Below are positions 16,727 to 25,988 of a stretch of DNA of 64,000 nucleotides, one piece after another. Positions within the stretch are counted from its first letter, which is position 1. The number at the start of each line of letters is the position of its first letter. Source of the DNA: Anaerovorax odorimutans DSM 5092 (GTDB lineage Bacteria; Bacillota; Clostridia; Peptostreptococcales; Anaerovoracaceae); assembly GCF_000426305.1 (NCBI RefSeq), contig NZ_AUFC01000005.1:62001-126000 (forward strand). Reading direction: 5' to 3'. Under the pieces are notes generated by a model. It saw only the letters and a program-made list of their open reading frames with translations, had not been told where the DNA came from and ran no database searches. Position numbers and translations under genes: made by a program.

Positions 16727-17605
16727 TTATTGAATCTTCTCACTTATAACAACATATAAAATGCCAGCTACTATTAAAATACTTCCTATAATAAAATTCA
16801 AGCTTAATACTTCACCTAAAATAAGAACACCTAAAAATGCTGAGGTAAGTGGTTGTAAAGGATAAAACAGAGAACATGTAGCTGCATCTATTAACTCTAA
16901 AGCTTTATTCCAAGAGAGCATACCACCTGCTGTACATACAATTCCTATATAAAAGATCCACACTATAACTGTTGGTTTAATGTCACTTATTATAACTGGG
17001 GAATGTATCAATTCAATAATTGATGCAGGTAACGAAAAAATCAATCCAACAATCATTCCATAAATGGTAACTGTAATAGAATCATATTTTTGACAAGAAA
17101 ACCTTACAATTACAGATGATAATGACCATGCAATCATAGAAACAAAAGAAAAGAATACTCCTAAAGATGTATTGCCATATCCTAAATTTCCGATTATTAC
17201 TACTGTTCCTATTAAAGTTATTCCAACTGCAAAAGTCTTACGTATTGTAATCTTTTCATGTAAGATGGGAATCGCCAGTAAAATTATCATAGCAGGATTC
17301 ATTGAATTAATCAAAGAAGCCATAGATGCATTACAATAGTGTGTTCCTAATAATTGAAACGCTATAGCAAGAAAATACCCTGCAAATCCAATTAATAAAA
17401 TATATTTATAATCTTTCTTTTCTATTTTTGACTTCTCATATTTGCGATAAAATATAAGTAGTACAAAAATTCCAATAGCATACCTTAAAAAAAGTAAAGT
17501 AAAACTAGGAATTATTTCCAAAACATATTTACCTGCAACATAAAAACTTCCCCAAGAGATTAAAGCTATAACTAAATATATATATGCTTTTTTTCTTAAT
17601 TCCAT
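16727..17605 (-). CDS. EamA/DMT family transporter
   Basis: 292 residues with ten hydrophobic segments in two five-helix EamA repeats: the first starts YLVIALISWGSFYVAG, the second FFSFVSMIAWSLSSVIV. The family exports or imports metabolites and amino acids across the cell membrane; the substrate is unpredictable. It appears to head a two-gene unit with the NimA-like gene. Confidence 0.85.
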   Translation of the reverse strand: MELRKKAYIYLVIALISWGSFYVAGKYVLEIIPSFTLLFLRYAIGIFVLLIFYRKYEKSKIEKKDYKYILLIGFAGYFLAIAFQLLGTHYCNASMASLINSMNPAMIILLAIPILHEKITIRKTFAVGITLIGTVVIIGNLGYGNTSLGVFFSFVSMIAWSLSSVIVRFSCQKYDSITVTIYGMIVGLIFSLPASIIELIHSPVIISDIKPTVIVWIFYIGIVCTAGGMLSWNKALELIDAATCSLFYPLQPLTSAFLGVLILGEVLSLNFIIGSILIVAGILYVVISEKIQ

Positions 17606-17637
17606 AATAGTTTCCTTTCTAATATATAAATAATCTA

Positions 17638-17692
17638 AAAAAGAGATTAATGTAAAACTAACTTATTAAGTTAATATGACAATAATCTCTTA
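17638..17692 (-). terminator. Terminator of the hydrogenase-like chemoreceptor gene
   Basis: Arms AAGAGATTA and TAATCTCTT flank a 37-nt loop region containing a second small AT stem; TTTTTAG follows on the minus strand. Confidence 0.55.
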
Positions 17693-17708
17693 TGTTAAGT
17701 ACTAATCT

Positions 17709-19649
17709 TTAATTGTTATTATTTAATAATTCATTTGTTTCAATAATCATATTTGATACTTTATCAGAAAGATTACTGATTTCTCCTATATTAAGAGCTA
17801 TTGAGCTTCCCTTGCCATTAACTATAAGAACATTTTCCTTTACTTTATTAATAATATTAAGAAGCTGTGATACCATATCTTCTATTGTTGATATGATGCT
17901 GGTTATTTTTTCAAGAGCATTTTTTACCTGAATACTGGAATCTTCTGCGTAATCAACTGCATTCTTAGAATTTGATGAAAGATTTCGTACTTCCTCTGCA
18001 ACCGCTGCGAATCCTTTACCTAAGGTCCCTGCATGAGCAGCTTCAATAGAAGCATTGAGTGCCAAAAGGTTAGTCTGGAAAGCAATACTGGAAATATCGT
18101 CTCGCATTTTACTATAGCTTTCAATGCAATCTTTAATGTCTTTTAATGCCACATTAATATTTACTGAGAAATCATTTAATTGAACGATATCCTGTGATAA
18201 TTGCATCATATCATTAGTATTTGTTTCATTAATAACATCAATATTTTCAACATCTTCTTTAACCGCATGAATATTTGATGTTAATGATTCAACTATCTCT
18301 TGCAGTTTTTCCGTTATTTGCTGAACTTCTACTGTCATTTGCAAAACATTATTTGTTTTTTCTTCCGCAATCTTTCTTGATTTATATAAACAGTTTTCCG
18401 GTACATTTATATTAACCGCAATGGCATGAGCCATTTCATAACAACTGCTGTATCCGCAAGCATGACAATCTATGGTTTTGTCTTTATCTGTATATTTATC
18501 TAATTTTTTGAAAGCCTCTTCTATTTGTCTATCAGATAAGTTTTGTAGATTAACCATCTCTTGCTTTGAGTAATCTCGAATAAAATCTTCTAATTCCAAT
18601 TCTTTATTAAACAATTCAAATTGCTTGTCTTTCCCAAAGTGTTTATTTTTCTTTCTTAATTTCTTCGTTTCATTTTCAGCAGAATGCATAATATTATACA
18701 TTGTAAAAAGATCACATTCTTCTCCCAGTGCTGGGCCGGATATACATCCATATTCACAACTTAGAACATCAAAAACAGAAGGTAATGAACTTTTACTACA
18801 ATTCATATAATCATCCAATTGCTTGTACACTTTATCCGGGCCCTCTGAATTAATAACTTTTAAATGCGGCATATGTGTCTCTATACACGATTTTAAGCCA
18901 CCCGGTCTTGGATATATAGACCCGTCTAATGCATCTTTATTATCGAACAAATTATCCTCATCATATTTAAATGAAGAAAGATTAATATTCTGTTTTTCAA
19001 ATAATTCTTTTAATGCTTTAAAAGTTACATTGTAATCTACCAAATCAGTCTTTTCAAACTCGTCTTTTTTAGCAATACAAGGAGATAAAGCCGCAATCTT
19101 CCCATTTATGTTTAAATATTTTTTTATATAAATTGCAGAGCATAACATAGGACTATGTACTGGCGAAAGATATTCTTTTAACTTAGGCTTATATTTTAAT
19201 ATATAATTTGTTATTGCTGCACATGGCTGAGAAATTAAATGTATATCCTCATTTTTTTTAATTAGTTCTAAATGACCCCATGTACAAATATCCGCTCCAA
19301 ATGAAACATCAATAATTGTTTTAACACCTATAGATCTAAGCCAACTAATTACATTTTTCCATTGATTTTTAAAAGCTACTTTAATTGCCGGTGCTACAAT
19401 TACAGTAATTTTTTCACCTTGTTTCAGATTTTGTAAAAACATCTGTGTATCATCTTTATAAGTTCTTGCACCATGGCTACTACAAGCCTTTATACATTCT
19501 CCACATTTAATACAATTAACATCATCAATTTCAATTATAAGCTTACCTTGATCATTAAATTTTGCAACATTTGCTACGTGTGTTGGACAAACTCTTACAC
19601 AAGAATTACAACCAATACATTTTTCTGCATCAATTACTATCGTACTCAT
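17709..19649 (-). CDS. [FeFe]-hydrogenase-like sensor fused to a chemoreceptor signalling domain
   Basis: 646 residues with no signal peptide or membrane segment. In order: a 2x[4Fe-4S] ferredoxin domain ([23 protein letters not shown]); an [FeFe]-hydrogenase large-subunit domain with H-cluster motif remnants SQPC (normally TSCCP), [12 protein letters not shown] and [12 protein letters not shown]; and a further Fe-S motif CHACGYSSC with a later Cys in PENCLYK. It ends in a methyl-accepting signalling hairpin with tip [19 protein letters not shown] and [15 protein letters not shown]. Group C HydS-type hydrogenases have the same front half, but usually with PAS and kinase or phosphatase outputs. 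Here the output is a CheA-coupling hairpin, so a cytosolic H2- or redox-sensing chemoreceptor is likely. The altered first H-cluster motif suggests sensing rather than catalysis. Confidence 0.85.
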   Translation of the reverse strand: MSTIVIDAEKCIGCNSCVRVCPTHVANVAKFNDQGKLIIEIDDVNCIKCGECIKACSSHGARTYKDDTQMFLQNLKQGEKITVIVAPAIKVAFKNQWKNVISWLRSIGVKTIIDVSFGADICTWGHLELIKKNEDIHLISQPCAAITNYILKYKPKLKEYLSPVHSPMLCSAIYIKKYLNINGKIAALSPCIAKKDEFEKTDLVDYNVTFKALKELFEKQNINLSSFKYDEDNLFDNKDALDGSIYPRPGGLKSCIETHMPHLKVINSEGPDKVYKQLDDYMNCSKSSLPSVFDVLSCEYGCISGPALGEECDLFTMYNIMHSAENETKKLRKKNKHFGKDKQFELFNKELELEDFIRDYSKQEMVNLQNLSDRQIEEAFKKLDKYTDKDKTIDCHACGYSSCYEMAHAIAVNINVPENCLYKSRKIAEEKTNNVLQMTVEVQQITEKLQEIVESLTSNIHAVKEDVENIDVINETNTNDMMQLSQDIVQLNDFSVNINVALKDIKDCIESYSKMRDDISSIAFQTNLLALNASIEAAHAGTLGKGFAAVAEEVRNLSSNSKNAVDYAEDSSIQVKNALEKITSIISTIEDMVSQLLNIINKVKENVLIVNGKGSSIALNIGEISNLSDKVSNMIIETNELLNNNN

Positions 19650-19659
19650 TTTGCTGTTC

Positions 19660-20098
19660 TCCTCATAATTGGAATTAAAAATATAATAATATATAAAATA
19701 TAATTTATTATCTTTTATAAACTTCCAATTTTCTGCTTATTTTAAACTGTTTAAATAATATTAAATTACTTTGAAAAATCATTAATTTTTACATATTTAT
19801 AAGTAAAAAATCTTCTGGCTAATTATACCATGCGTAGATTAAAAATGTAAATATTTATGCTAATTAGATTATTTTTAATTATTCAAAAATGATTGCAATT
19901 TATTTGCTAATATAAAAATTATATTAAACTAAATACAGCTTCTACCTATTATTCAGTTATTTGTATTGTACCAATGAAGAAACACGAATTATATTTGCAA
20001 GCATCATAAAAAACTGCCAATAGGTTACACCCACTGACAGAAAAGATTTATTTTTTTATTGTACTTGACTAGAGATAGTTCTTTTTCTATATATTTAT
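19660..20098. other. Intergenic stretch without a recognisable gene
   Basis: AT-rich spacer between the chemoreceptor start and the end of the glycosyl-hydrolase-like gene. I see no ORF with a ribosome-binding site and no riboswitch consensus. A partial inverted pair AATTGGAA/TTCCAATT lies in the chemoreceptor leader (about 19666-19735). Confidence 0.35.
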
Positions 20099-20101
20099 TT
20101 T

Positions 20102-21685
20102 TTAGTTACTCTTTAAAATTGAAGTCAAATTATTCACCTCATTTTGTGTCGTATCATGATTAAAATAATCATATCTGAAAAAGGCAAACCCTGACACCTC
20201 ATTAGTATTTCGTGCTGCAATCACCTGCCTTTTTATAATGTCATTATATCTAAGCCATTCAGAAACACTATTACCATCCCAAATGTCACTCCCTGCATTG
20301 GCCATATTTAAACCTATGTATAAAGAAACATTACCTTTTTTCTTTAGATTAACCCAAGTATTCAAATTATTTTCATATGCATAAGCTGCTGGATTTCCGG
20401 AATAATCTTTTCTTTCAAAGCCCCAATATAATTGAGGCATGATATAATCTACATATCCATCATTAGACATCCATGTATTTATATCAACAAAATGACTATT
20501 ATCACTTAATAAATTATTTACATATCCGGCCGGACTGATTCCAAAAATAACATCAGGTTTTTGTGATTTAATTTCTTTATATACTGCTTTAACAAGTTCA
20601 TTTACATTATTTCTTCTCCACTCCGTTATACTGCTTGTACTACTGCAGAGTTGATATTCACCTTTATCAAAACATTTATTTACATCATTATCATCCAATG
20701 ATGGATAGAAATAATCATCAAAATGTATTCCATCCACATCATAATTTTTTACTATTTCAGAAACACCATTAACAACTAATTCCCTGACTTGTGAAATTGA
20801 TGGATTATAATAATAATATCCATTATGTAATAATACCCATCTATCATTATACGTTACATTATCAGTCAGCCATATTTTGGCCGGATTATCATCTGAAACT
20901 TCATTCCAATCCATACTGTATCCTGTAACTCTATATGGATTAATCCATGCATGGAATTCTAAATTTCTTTCATGCGCTGCATCAATCATATATTTAAGTG
21001 GGTCATATCCAGGATTTAAACCTTGCTTCCCGGATGCAAATTTTGACCAAGGATAATAATCAGAAGGATACATAGCATCACTGTCAGGTCTTACTTGCAC
21101 TATAACTGAATTCATTCCAAGCTCAACACATCTGTTAAACATTTTATCTATACTAGATTTAAAGTCTGACTCACTTTTAGGTAGTTCTGCAAACTCTAAA
21201 TAAGAAATCCACATAGCTCTTAATTCATCACTTTTTTCAACAACACTATCTGATCCATCCCTGTTTATTATCACCGTTTTAGTTAATTGATTCCATCCTA
21301 CCCCGGCACCAAAAGATTCTAATACAATACGAATAGGCAAATATGTTCTGCCATCTTTAATTAAAGCTACTGTATCATTTTCCATCTTGGTACCATTTTT
21401 TAAAATATATTTTTCTCCTATTGGTACTTCCACTTTAACATCATCTTTTTCTACAATAGCTATTCTGCTTTCCTCATCCCATGTTACTTTTGCCCCAAAT
21501 TTTTCCATAACACCTCGAAGTGGAACTAAAGTTCTATCATTAGAATCAATAAAAGGTACACTATCGGAATCCAAAATAATATTTTCTCCATCAAGATTTA
21601 TATTAATTTCACTTTCTGAATATGCATTAGTAGTCATTAAGCAACATAAAATCAACATAAATGCTAAGCCTATTAATTTTTTCAT
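20102..21685 (-). CDS. Secreted GH10-like (YngK/DUF187) glycosyl hydrolase with stalk domain
   Basis: 527 residues. A signal peptide (MKKLIGLAFMLILCCLMTTN, then AYSES) is followed by a copper-amine-oxidase-N-like stalk domain (residues about 28-150: two units with DRTLVPLRGVMEKFGAKVTW and GRTYLPIRIVLESFGAGVGW). A family-10-like TIM-barrel domain follows (AMWISYLEFAEL, VQVRPDSDAMYPS, FHAWINPYRV, DGIHFDDYFYP, YIMPQLYWG). Relatives are predicted to act on cell-wall or extracellular glycans. The stalk domain is common in clostridial surface proteins and also occurs in the protein at 55666-56598. It lies downstream of the nicotinamidase-like gene. Confidence 0.87.
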   Translation of the reverse strand: MKKLIGLAFMLILCCLMTTNAYSESEININLDGENIILDSDSVPFIDSNDRTLVPLRGVMEKFGAKVTWDEESRIAIVEKDDVKVEVPIGEKYILKNGTKMENDTVALIKDGRTYLPIRIVLESFGAGVGWNQLTKTVIINRDGSDSVVEKSDELRAMWISYLEFAELPKSESDFKSSIDKMFNRCVELGMNSVIVQVRPDSDAMYPSDYYPWSKFASGKQGLNPGYDPLKYMIDAAHERNLEFHAWINPYRVTGYSMDWNEVSDDNPAKIWLTDNVTYNDRWVLLHNGYYYYNPSISQVRELVVNGVSEIVKNYDVDGIHFDDYFYPSLDDNDVNKCFDKGEYQLCSSTSSITEWRRNNVNELVKAVYKEIKSQKPDVIFGISPAGYVNNLLSDNSHFVDINTWMSNDGYVDYIMPQLYWGFERKDYSGNPAAYAYENNLNTWVNLKKKGNVSLYIGLNMANAGSDIWDGNSVSEWLRYNDIIKRQVIAARNTNEVSGFAFFRYDYFNHDTTQNEVNNLTSILKSN

Positions 21686-21730
21686 ATGTAAGATTATTCC
21701 TTTCTGTTATTTTTGTTTTATGTTTTATAA

Positions 21731-21756
21731 AGATAATCTCTTAAAAGAGATTATCT
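21731..21756 (-). terminator. Hairpin at the end of the nicotinamidase-like gene
   Basis: Arms AGATAATCTCTT and AAGAGATTATCT form a perfect stem overlapping the stop codon, followed by TTATAAAAC on the minus strand. It is probably an intrinsic terminator, but the T-run is weak. Confidence 0.45.
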
Positions 21757-22278
21757 GTTAATTATTTTCATTTTTAAATTTTCCATTAAATCAAAAGCTT
21801 TTTGTTCCATAGACTGATTATTGCTTGCAACGCATAATGCATCTATTATAATTTCCGTTTCTGGCAGCGCTGATTTAACAAGGATGGCATTTGAAATAAC
21901 ACAAACATCTGTTGTGACCCCTACTAGTTCTACACTATCATAATCTTTACCTAACAAAAATTTTGCCATATCTATTGATCCAAATGTAAATTTACTGAAT
22001 TCTAAAGTTTCATTATTTTTAAGTTGTTCTACTTTGCCATATATATCCCATCCCGAATTATCATTTTCATAATTTTTTATTTTTAATTTTCTATCTTCAT
22101 CATTATAATCATGATTATGATAATGTGTATCAAGAGTAAAAATAACATCATAATTTTTATCTTGATATGATTTAACTTTATTATATATATTATTTTCAAT
22201 TTTTGACGCTTTAGGAAAACCTAAAGAACCCGTTACGAAATCATTTTGATAGTCTACGACTATTAATAATTTTTCCAA
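21751..22278 (-). CDS. Cysteine hydrolase, nicotinamidase/isochorismatase family
   Basis: 175 residues, typical length. Conserved elements: LLIVVDYQNDFVTGSLG with the catalytic-triad Asp (D9), a metal-binding DTHYHNH, a Lys in SKFTFG, and the nucleophile Cys in GVTTDVCVISNA. That pattern fits PncA-like nicotinamidases of the NAD salvage pathway, though other amide hydrolases in the family look similar. Translation starts at TTG with a GGAGG site upstream. Confidence 0.8.
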   Translation of the reverse strand: MEKLLIVVDYQNDFVTGSLGFPKASKIENNIYNKVKSYQDKNYDVIFTLDTHYHNHDYNDEDRKLKIKNYENDNSGWDIYGKVEQLKNNETLEFSKFTFGSIDMAKFLLGKDYDSVELVGVTTDVCVISNAILVKSALPETEIIIDALCVASNNQSMEQKAFDLMENLKMKIINR

Positions 22279-22586
22279 AATTTAAACCTCCTTATTATAA
22301 AATAATAAAAACCCAAAATCACAAGATTATAAGAAATTTACAGTATATTTCAGCAAATATGCCAAATTTTAATAAAAAAGTTTTTAATTTTACTAATTAT
22401 ACCATTTTCTTTTGTTTTTTCAATGAATCTTTTATATAAATAATATAAATTTAATATAAATATTTCGTAAAAAGTTTACCTTAGAATTTAAATTTATAAT
22501 TTAATTAGCTCATTTTAATTATGTTTATAGCTCAATATAATTATTTACTTAAAAAATTCTAGTTCTAGCGGCGATTTCCTGCTTAC

Positions 22587-22621
22587 AAAAATAGTAACAG
22601 GAAATTCCCTGTCACTATTTT
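22587..22621 (-). terminator. Terminator after the small-protein cluster
   Basis: Arms AAATAGTGACAGG and CCTGTTACTATTT with a short loop; TTTTTGT follows on the minus strand. It lies just past the 65-codon gene ending at 22631. Confidence 0.75.
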
Positions 22622-22630
22622 CTAACATAC

Positions 22631-22828
22631 TTATTCCGTTTTATTATTTTCTAAATCCCATTCTGTCTTATACCATCTCAAGTCATCATGCCCTATAGCT
22701 TCATTGATTTGCTTTGTAACGTTTCCATCATTTTTTAGTTTTACAATGTTATCAGTGTCCGCATTGCCGCTTTCTTTTTCAAGCCTATCTGCTTTTTTAG
22801 ACATCTCATATTTTTCTTTACGATTCAT
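22631..22828 (-). CDS. Small hydrophilic protein, 65 residues
   Basis: Highly charged, with no membrane segment and no Cys; it begins MNRKEKYEMSKKADRLEKES and contains DDLRWYKTEWDLE. An AGGTGAT ribosome-binding site is well placed. It starts 14 bp after the 51-residue gene and ends before a strong terminator. The composition recalls small acid-soluble or coat-associated spore proteins, but no family is recognised. Confidence 0.65.
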   Translation of the reverse strand: MNRKEKYEMSKKADRLEKESGNADTDNIVKLKNDGNVTKQINEAIGHDDLRWYKTEWDLENNKTE

Positions 22829-22842
22829 TAATAATCACCTGC

Positions 22843-22998
22843 CTAATCTACAATTTGGTTCCCCAATTTTCTTAAATCTTCAGAATTTAAAACCTTTTTA
22901 TTATTTATTGAATTTATATTATTACTTCTTTTATAACTTCTATTCGATAAATCATTTCTATAATTTCTATTAAACTCACTATTCAATCTGTTTCTCAT
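22843..22998 (-). CDS. Small Asn/Arg-rich protein, 51 residues
   Basis: The ATG at 22998 is chosen because AGGAGGTGGTTTT precedes it directly; the longer frame to 23055 has no site. The product starts MRNRLNSEFNRNYRNDLSNR and is dominated by Asn, Arg and Ser, with no hydrophobic core. Such low-complexity, polar mini-proteins are common among clostridial spore proteins; that link is inference from composition and neighbours. Confidence 0.6.
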   Translation of the reverse strand: MRNRLNSEFNRNYRNDLSNRSYKRSNNINSINNKKVLNSEDLRKLGNQIVD

Positions 22999-23094
22999 AA
23001 AACCACCTCCTGATATTACTTTTTCCATATGAAAACACTTTATACTATATATCAAAAGGCATATTATACATGTTTTTAAATTATATTAATTATT

Positions 23095-23256
23095 TTACAT
23101 TTCTTTAAAGTCTACCCATTCCTTTGCTTCAATAATGCTATCTTCAAAAGCAATTGGTAAATTTGCTTCTCCTTCATTATAATCAATTTCTTCTAATGGA
23201 AATGTTGTAAAATTAGGTACTTTTTCATCAAAATTATTAACTATTTTATTTTTCAT
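23095..23256 (-). CDS. Small protein resembling DUF3787/CDIF630_02480-type spore proteins
   Basis: 53 residues from ATG 23256 to TAA 23095, with a perfect GGAGGTGATTTT ribosome-binding site. It begins MKNKIVNNFDEKVPNFTTFP and ends EAKEWVDFKEM. The NLPIAFE plus AKEWVD tail resembles, from memory, the small clostridial spore-surface family DUF3787. With the two genes downstream it forms a cluster of three tiny proteins next to a signal-less LysM protein, suggesting a sporulation-controlled group. Confidence 0.6.
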   Translation of the reverse strand: MKNKIVNNFDEKVPNFTTFPLEEIDYNEGEANLPIAFEDSIIEAKEWVDFKEM

Positions 23257-23477
23257 AAAATCACCTCCAAAATTTATATGTTTTTATTATTTGAAATATA
23301 AATGAAGAATATGTATAAGTTATTCGAAAAAAGATTTTTTACTCATTAACAATTTCTTTTTTAATATTTTCAATAATTTTTTTATTGTTGAAAAGAAAAA
23401 AATTGTTTATTGTAGCAGTTCTTTTGTAATTTCATATACTAAATTGAATAATTAAAATACATAGAGGAGGTGTTAAA

Positions 23478-24230
23478 ATGCAACAATATGTTATACAACC
23501 TAATGATACATTATTTTTATTAGCTAAAAAATTTAAAATACCTTTAGTTCAGTTGATAAATGCAAATCCACAAATAAAAAATCCAAATATGCTTTACATT
23601 GGCCAAATTATACAAATTCCAGATTTATTACCAGTTCCTGAACAATTAGATAAAATTGATAGTCTGGCTAAAGAAATAATGGATAATGTCTATTTAAACG
23701 ATTGGAGTATTGCAAGAGATAATTTAAAATTATTGATAGTTAATTTTAATGAAGTATTGCCTATTCTTCAGCAAGTATGGGTACCCGATCAGCTAATTAA
23801 TAAAATGAAGCAAGCTATTATTTACTTAGATGAAAATATTAAACAAAAAGATGTAAAATTATCTATTATTCAAGCAAACAGAATTACTAATTACGTCACC
23901 GAAATGCTTGACTATTTTAACGTATTAGTCCCTACCGAAGTAAAAAAATTAGGTAATATAGCTAGACAGATTATAATTAATGTGGAAAATAACGATTGGA
24001 TTTCTGCAAAGAACAATTATTTAAGAGCTGTGAAAATTTGGGATAAATTAAAACTAGAAATAAATGAAAAATACGCAGCAGATATAGTCGAATTTGATAG
24101 AATTTTAAATAGTCTAGGTGAAGCTGTTAATTCAAAAAATTACCAAATGGCCATAGAAAATGCTCTTACTATGGATGACAAAGTAGATATATTGGAATTG
24201 AATTTTAGAGAACAAAACACAGAAATGTAA
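23478..24230 (+). CDS. LysM-domain protein without signal peptide
   Basis: 250 residues. One LysM motif at residues 3-48 (QYVIQPNDTLFLLAKKF, MLYIGQIIQIP) is followed by about 195 residues of amphipathic helix with two related blocks (VYLNDWSIARDNLKLL and VENNDWISAKNNYLRA). LysM binds glycan chains. The absence of a signal peptide suggests assembly from the mother cell onto a spore, as with SafA/SpoVID-type proteins, but this is inference. It has a strong GAGGAGGTG site and is divergent from the small-protein cluster. Confidence 0.8.
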   Translation: MQQYVIQPNDTLFLLAKKFKIPLVQLINANPQIKNPNMLYIGQIIQIPDLLPVPEQLDKIDSLAKEIMDNVYLNDWSIARDNLKLLIVNFNEVLPILQQVWVPDQLINKMKQAIIYLDENIKQKDVKLSIIQANRITNYVTEMLDYFNVLVPTEVKKLGNIARQIIINVENNDWISAKNNYLRAVKIWDKLKLEINEKYAADIVEFDRILNSLGEAVNSKNYQMAIENALTMDDKVDILELNFREQNTEM

Positions 24231-24237
24231 AAATAAA

Positions 24238-24272
24238 AGGGTTTCATAAATACTTGAAACCCTTTATTTTAT
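24238..24272. terminator. Bidirectional terminator between LysM and diguanylate cyclase genes
   Basis: Arms GGGTTTCA and TGAAACCC with T-rich sequence on both sides. It overlaps the last codons of the converging diguanylate cyclase gene. Confidence 0.75.
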
Positions 24273-25919
24273 TTTAATTGCACGTTTATTATGATACATA
24301 AGCTTATCTGCTTTTTTTAATAAATCATCAAAATTTAATTCTTTATTATTATCACAATTTGCATAACCTACTGCAATATCAAAATTATAAATTGTTTTAC
24401 AATTAATTTCATCAATATGTTTATTAAAAGAATCAATTGATTCTTCTAAATCTTCTTTTTTACAATTTAGCATAATACATGCAAATTCATCACCGCCGAT
24501 TCTGTAACAATTACCCAGCTTTGAAAAGTTTTTATTAATGCAATTATAACAATCTACAATTGCTCTGTCCCCCATTAGATGACCATATTTATCATTAATT
24601 TTTTTTAAATTATTTAAGTCAAACAAAGCTAGGGTTATATCAGGTCTATTTTCATCCTTAAAAATTTTGCTTACATCCATTAAATACGCAGTCCTGTTTT
24701 TTCCTTTTGTCAAAGAATCATGCTGTGCAAGCATTTCATAATATTTTTTTTCTCTACTTGTTTCAATAAGATTCTTAATTTTTAAAGCAATAAAAATACT
24801 GATAAATAATAAAAATACCAAACTTCCAATATCAATAAAATTAGATATTACATTGAAATTCTTAGTATAAAAATTAATAATCTCAATTAAACCTGTTATA
24901 GCTAAAACAGATAAAGAAACTCCTATGAATTCTGCTTCTTTATTTTTATGTTTTACAATCTCAATTATGATAGCAATACATAAATAAAGTATAGCTACAG
25001 TATTTAAAAAATTTGTATAAAAAGTCATTTGATAAAAATCACGTATTCCCCAAATTTGCAATATAACAGAAATCACAAAATTAAAACCATAGACCAAGCA
25101 AAATATAATTGTTATTTTTTTAAAATGACCACCTAATGTATGTACAAATAAGATCATAGGAATAAGTACTATCATTATTGTAAATAATGATATATTTGTT
25201 ACAACAAACTCATTGCCTATAAAAAATTGTAGCATCTTTGACTCTCCCAAAAGCCAAATCGATATTAATATTTCAAAGATTGATAGATATATTAAATTAT
25301 CAGTATTAATATTTATATATTTTAATGCTCTTAATAAGATATAGCATATAATTCCCATAATTAATAGAATAATGGCAACGAATAATCTAAATCCATAATC
25401 TTCTATTAATTTAAAGAGAATAGAACTTTTAGTTCCATAATAAATCGAATTTATCATTCCAGAAAAATCATCATATTTTGAATTAAAAGTAAGTTCAAGT
25501 TCCTTTCCCCCGTAGGATTTTAAAAGAGGTATTAAATTCCAAGAACTTCCTACACAAGTATTGAATTTATTATGTGTACCTATTCCATGCCGGTATATTT
25601 CCTCACCATCGATCTTAACTATTAAGGACTGCTGAGATGATCTTATACATAAGAATAATCCTTCTTCAAAAGCTTTTGGCAAATCCATTGCTATACTATA
25701 GTCACTTCCCTTTGGAACTAATAATTCAGTAGGTAAATTTATTTGCAGCTTGTCCCCACTATCAGTTATATATTTCCAGCCTTCATTAAGATTTTTAACA
25801 TCTTCAGAATTAAAACCAATATTTCTTCCATTGACATTTGTAGAAATACCTATGAATATTAGTACAATAAAGATAATTATTATATATAATATAAAAAGCT
25901 TTTTATCTTTTATTTTCAT
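24264..25919 (-). CDS. Membrane diguanylate cyclase (GGDEF) with extracellular sensor domain
   Basis: 551 residues. One N-terminal membrane helix and an external beta-rich domain (about 30-170) are followed by seven helices in a 7TMR-DISM-like arrangement (about 175-380). The C-terminal GGDEF domain contains YRIGGDEFACI near residue 465. The active-site motif is intact, so cyclic di-GMP synthesis is expected. No RxxD inhibitory site is seen just upstream (GNCYRIGGDEF), so feedback inhibition is probably absent. The ligand is unknown. Confidence 0.85.
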   Translation of the reverse strand: MKIKDKKLFILYIIIIFIVLIFIGISTNVNGRNIGFNSEDVKNLNEGWKYITDSGDKLQINLPTELLVPKGSDYSIAMDLPKAFEEGLFLCIRSSQQSLIVKIDGEEIYRHGIGTHNKFNTCVGSSWNLIPLLKSYGGKELELTFNSKYDDFSGMINSIYYGTKSSILFKLIEDYGFRLFVAIILLIMGIICYILLRALKYININTDNLIYLSIFEILISIWLLGESKMLQFFIGNEFVVTNISLFTIMIVLIPMILFVHTLGGHFKKITIIFCLVYGFNFVISVILQIWGIRDFYQMTFYTNFLNTVAILYLCIAIIIEIVKHKNKEAEFIGVSLSVLAITGLIEIINFYTKNFNVISNFIDIGSLVFLLFISIFIALKIKNLIETSREKKYYEMLAQHDSLTKGKNRTAYLMDVSKIFKDENRPDITLALFDLNNLKKINDKYGHLMGDRAIVDCYNCINKNFSKLGNCYRIGGDEFACIMLNCKKEDLEESIDSFNKHIDEINCKTIYNFDIAVGYANCDNNKELNFDDLLKKADKLMYHNKRAIKIK

Positions 25920-25988
25920 TGATATTCTTTATCTCCTTTTAAATAATTACATTGTTTTCTAGCACCTTAATACAAAAGACATGGTTCC

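Noticed and set aside
22631-24230. Small-protein cluster plus LysM gene as a phage lysis or tail module
   Set aside because: No other phage genes are nearby, each tiny gene has its own strong ribosome-binding site, and the AKEWVD tail points to spore-associated proteins.
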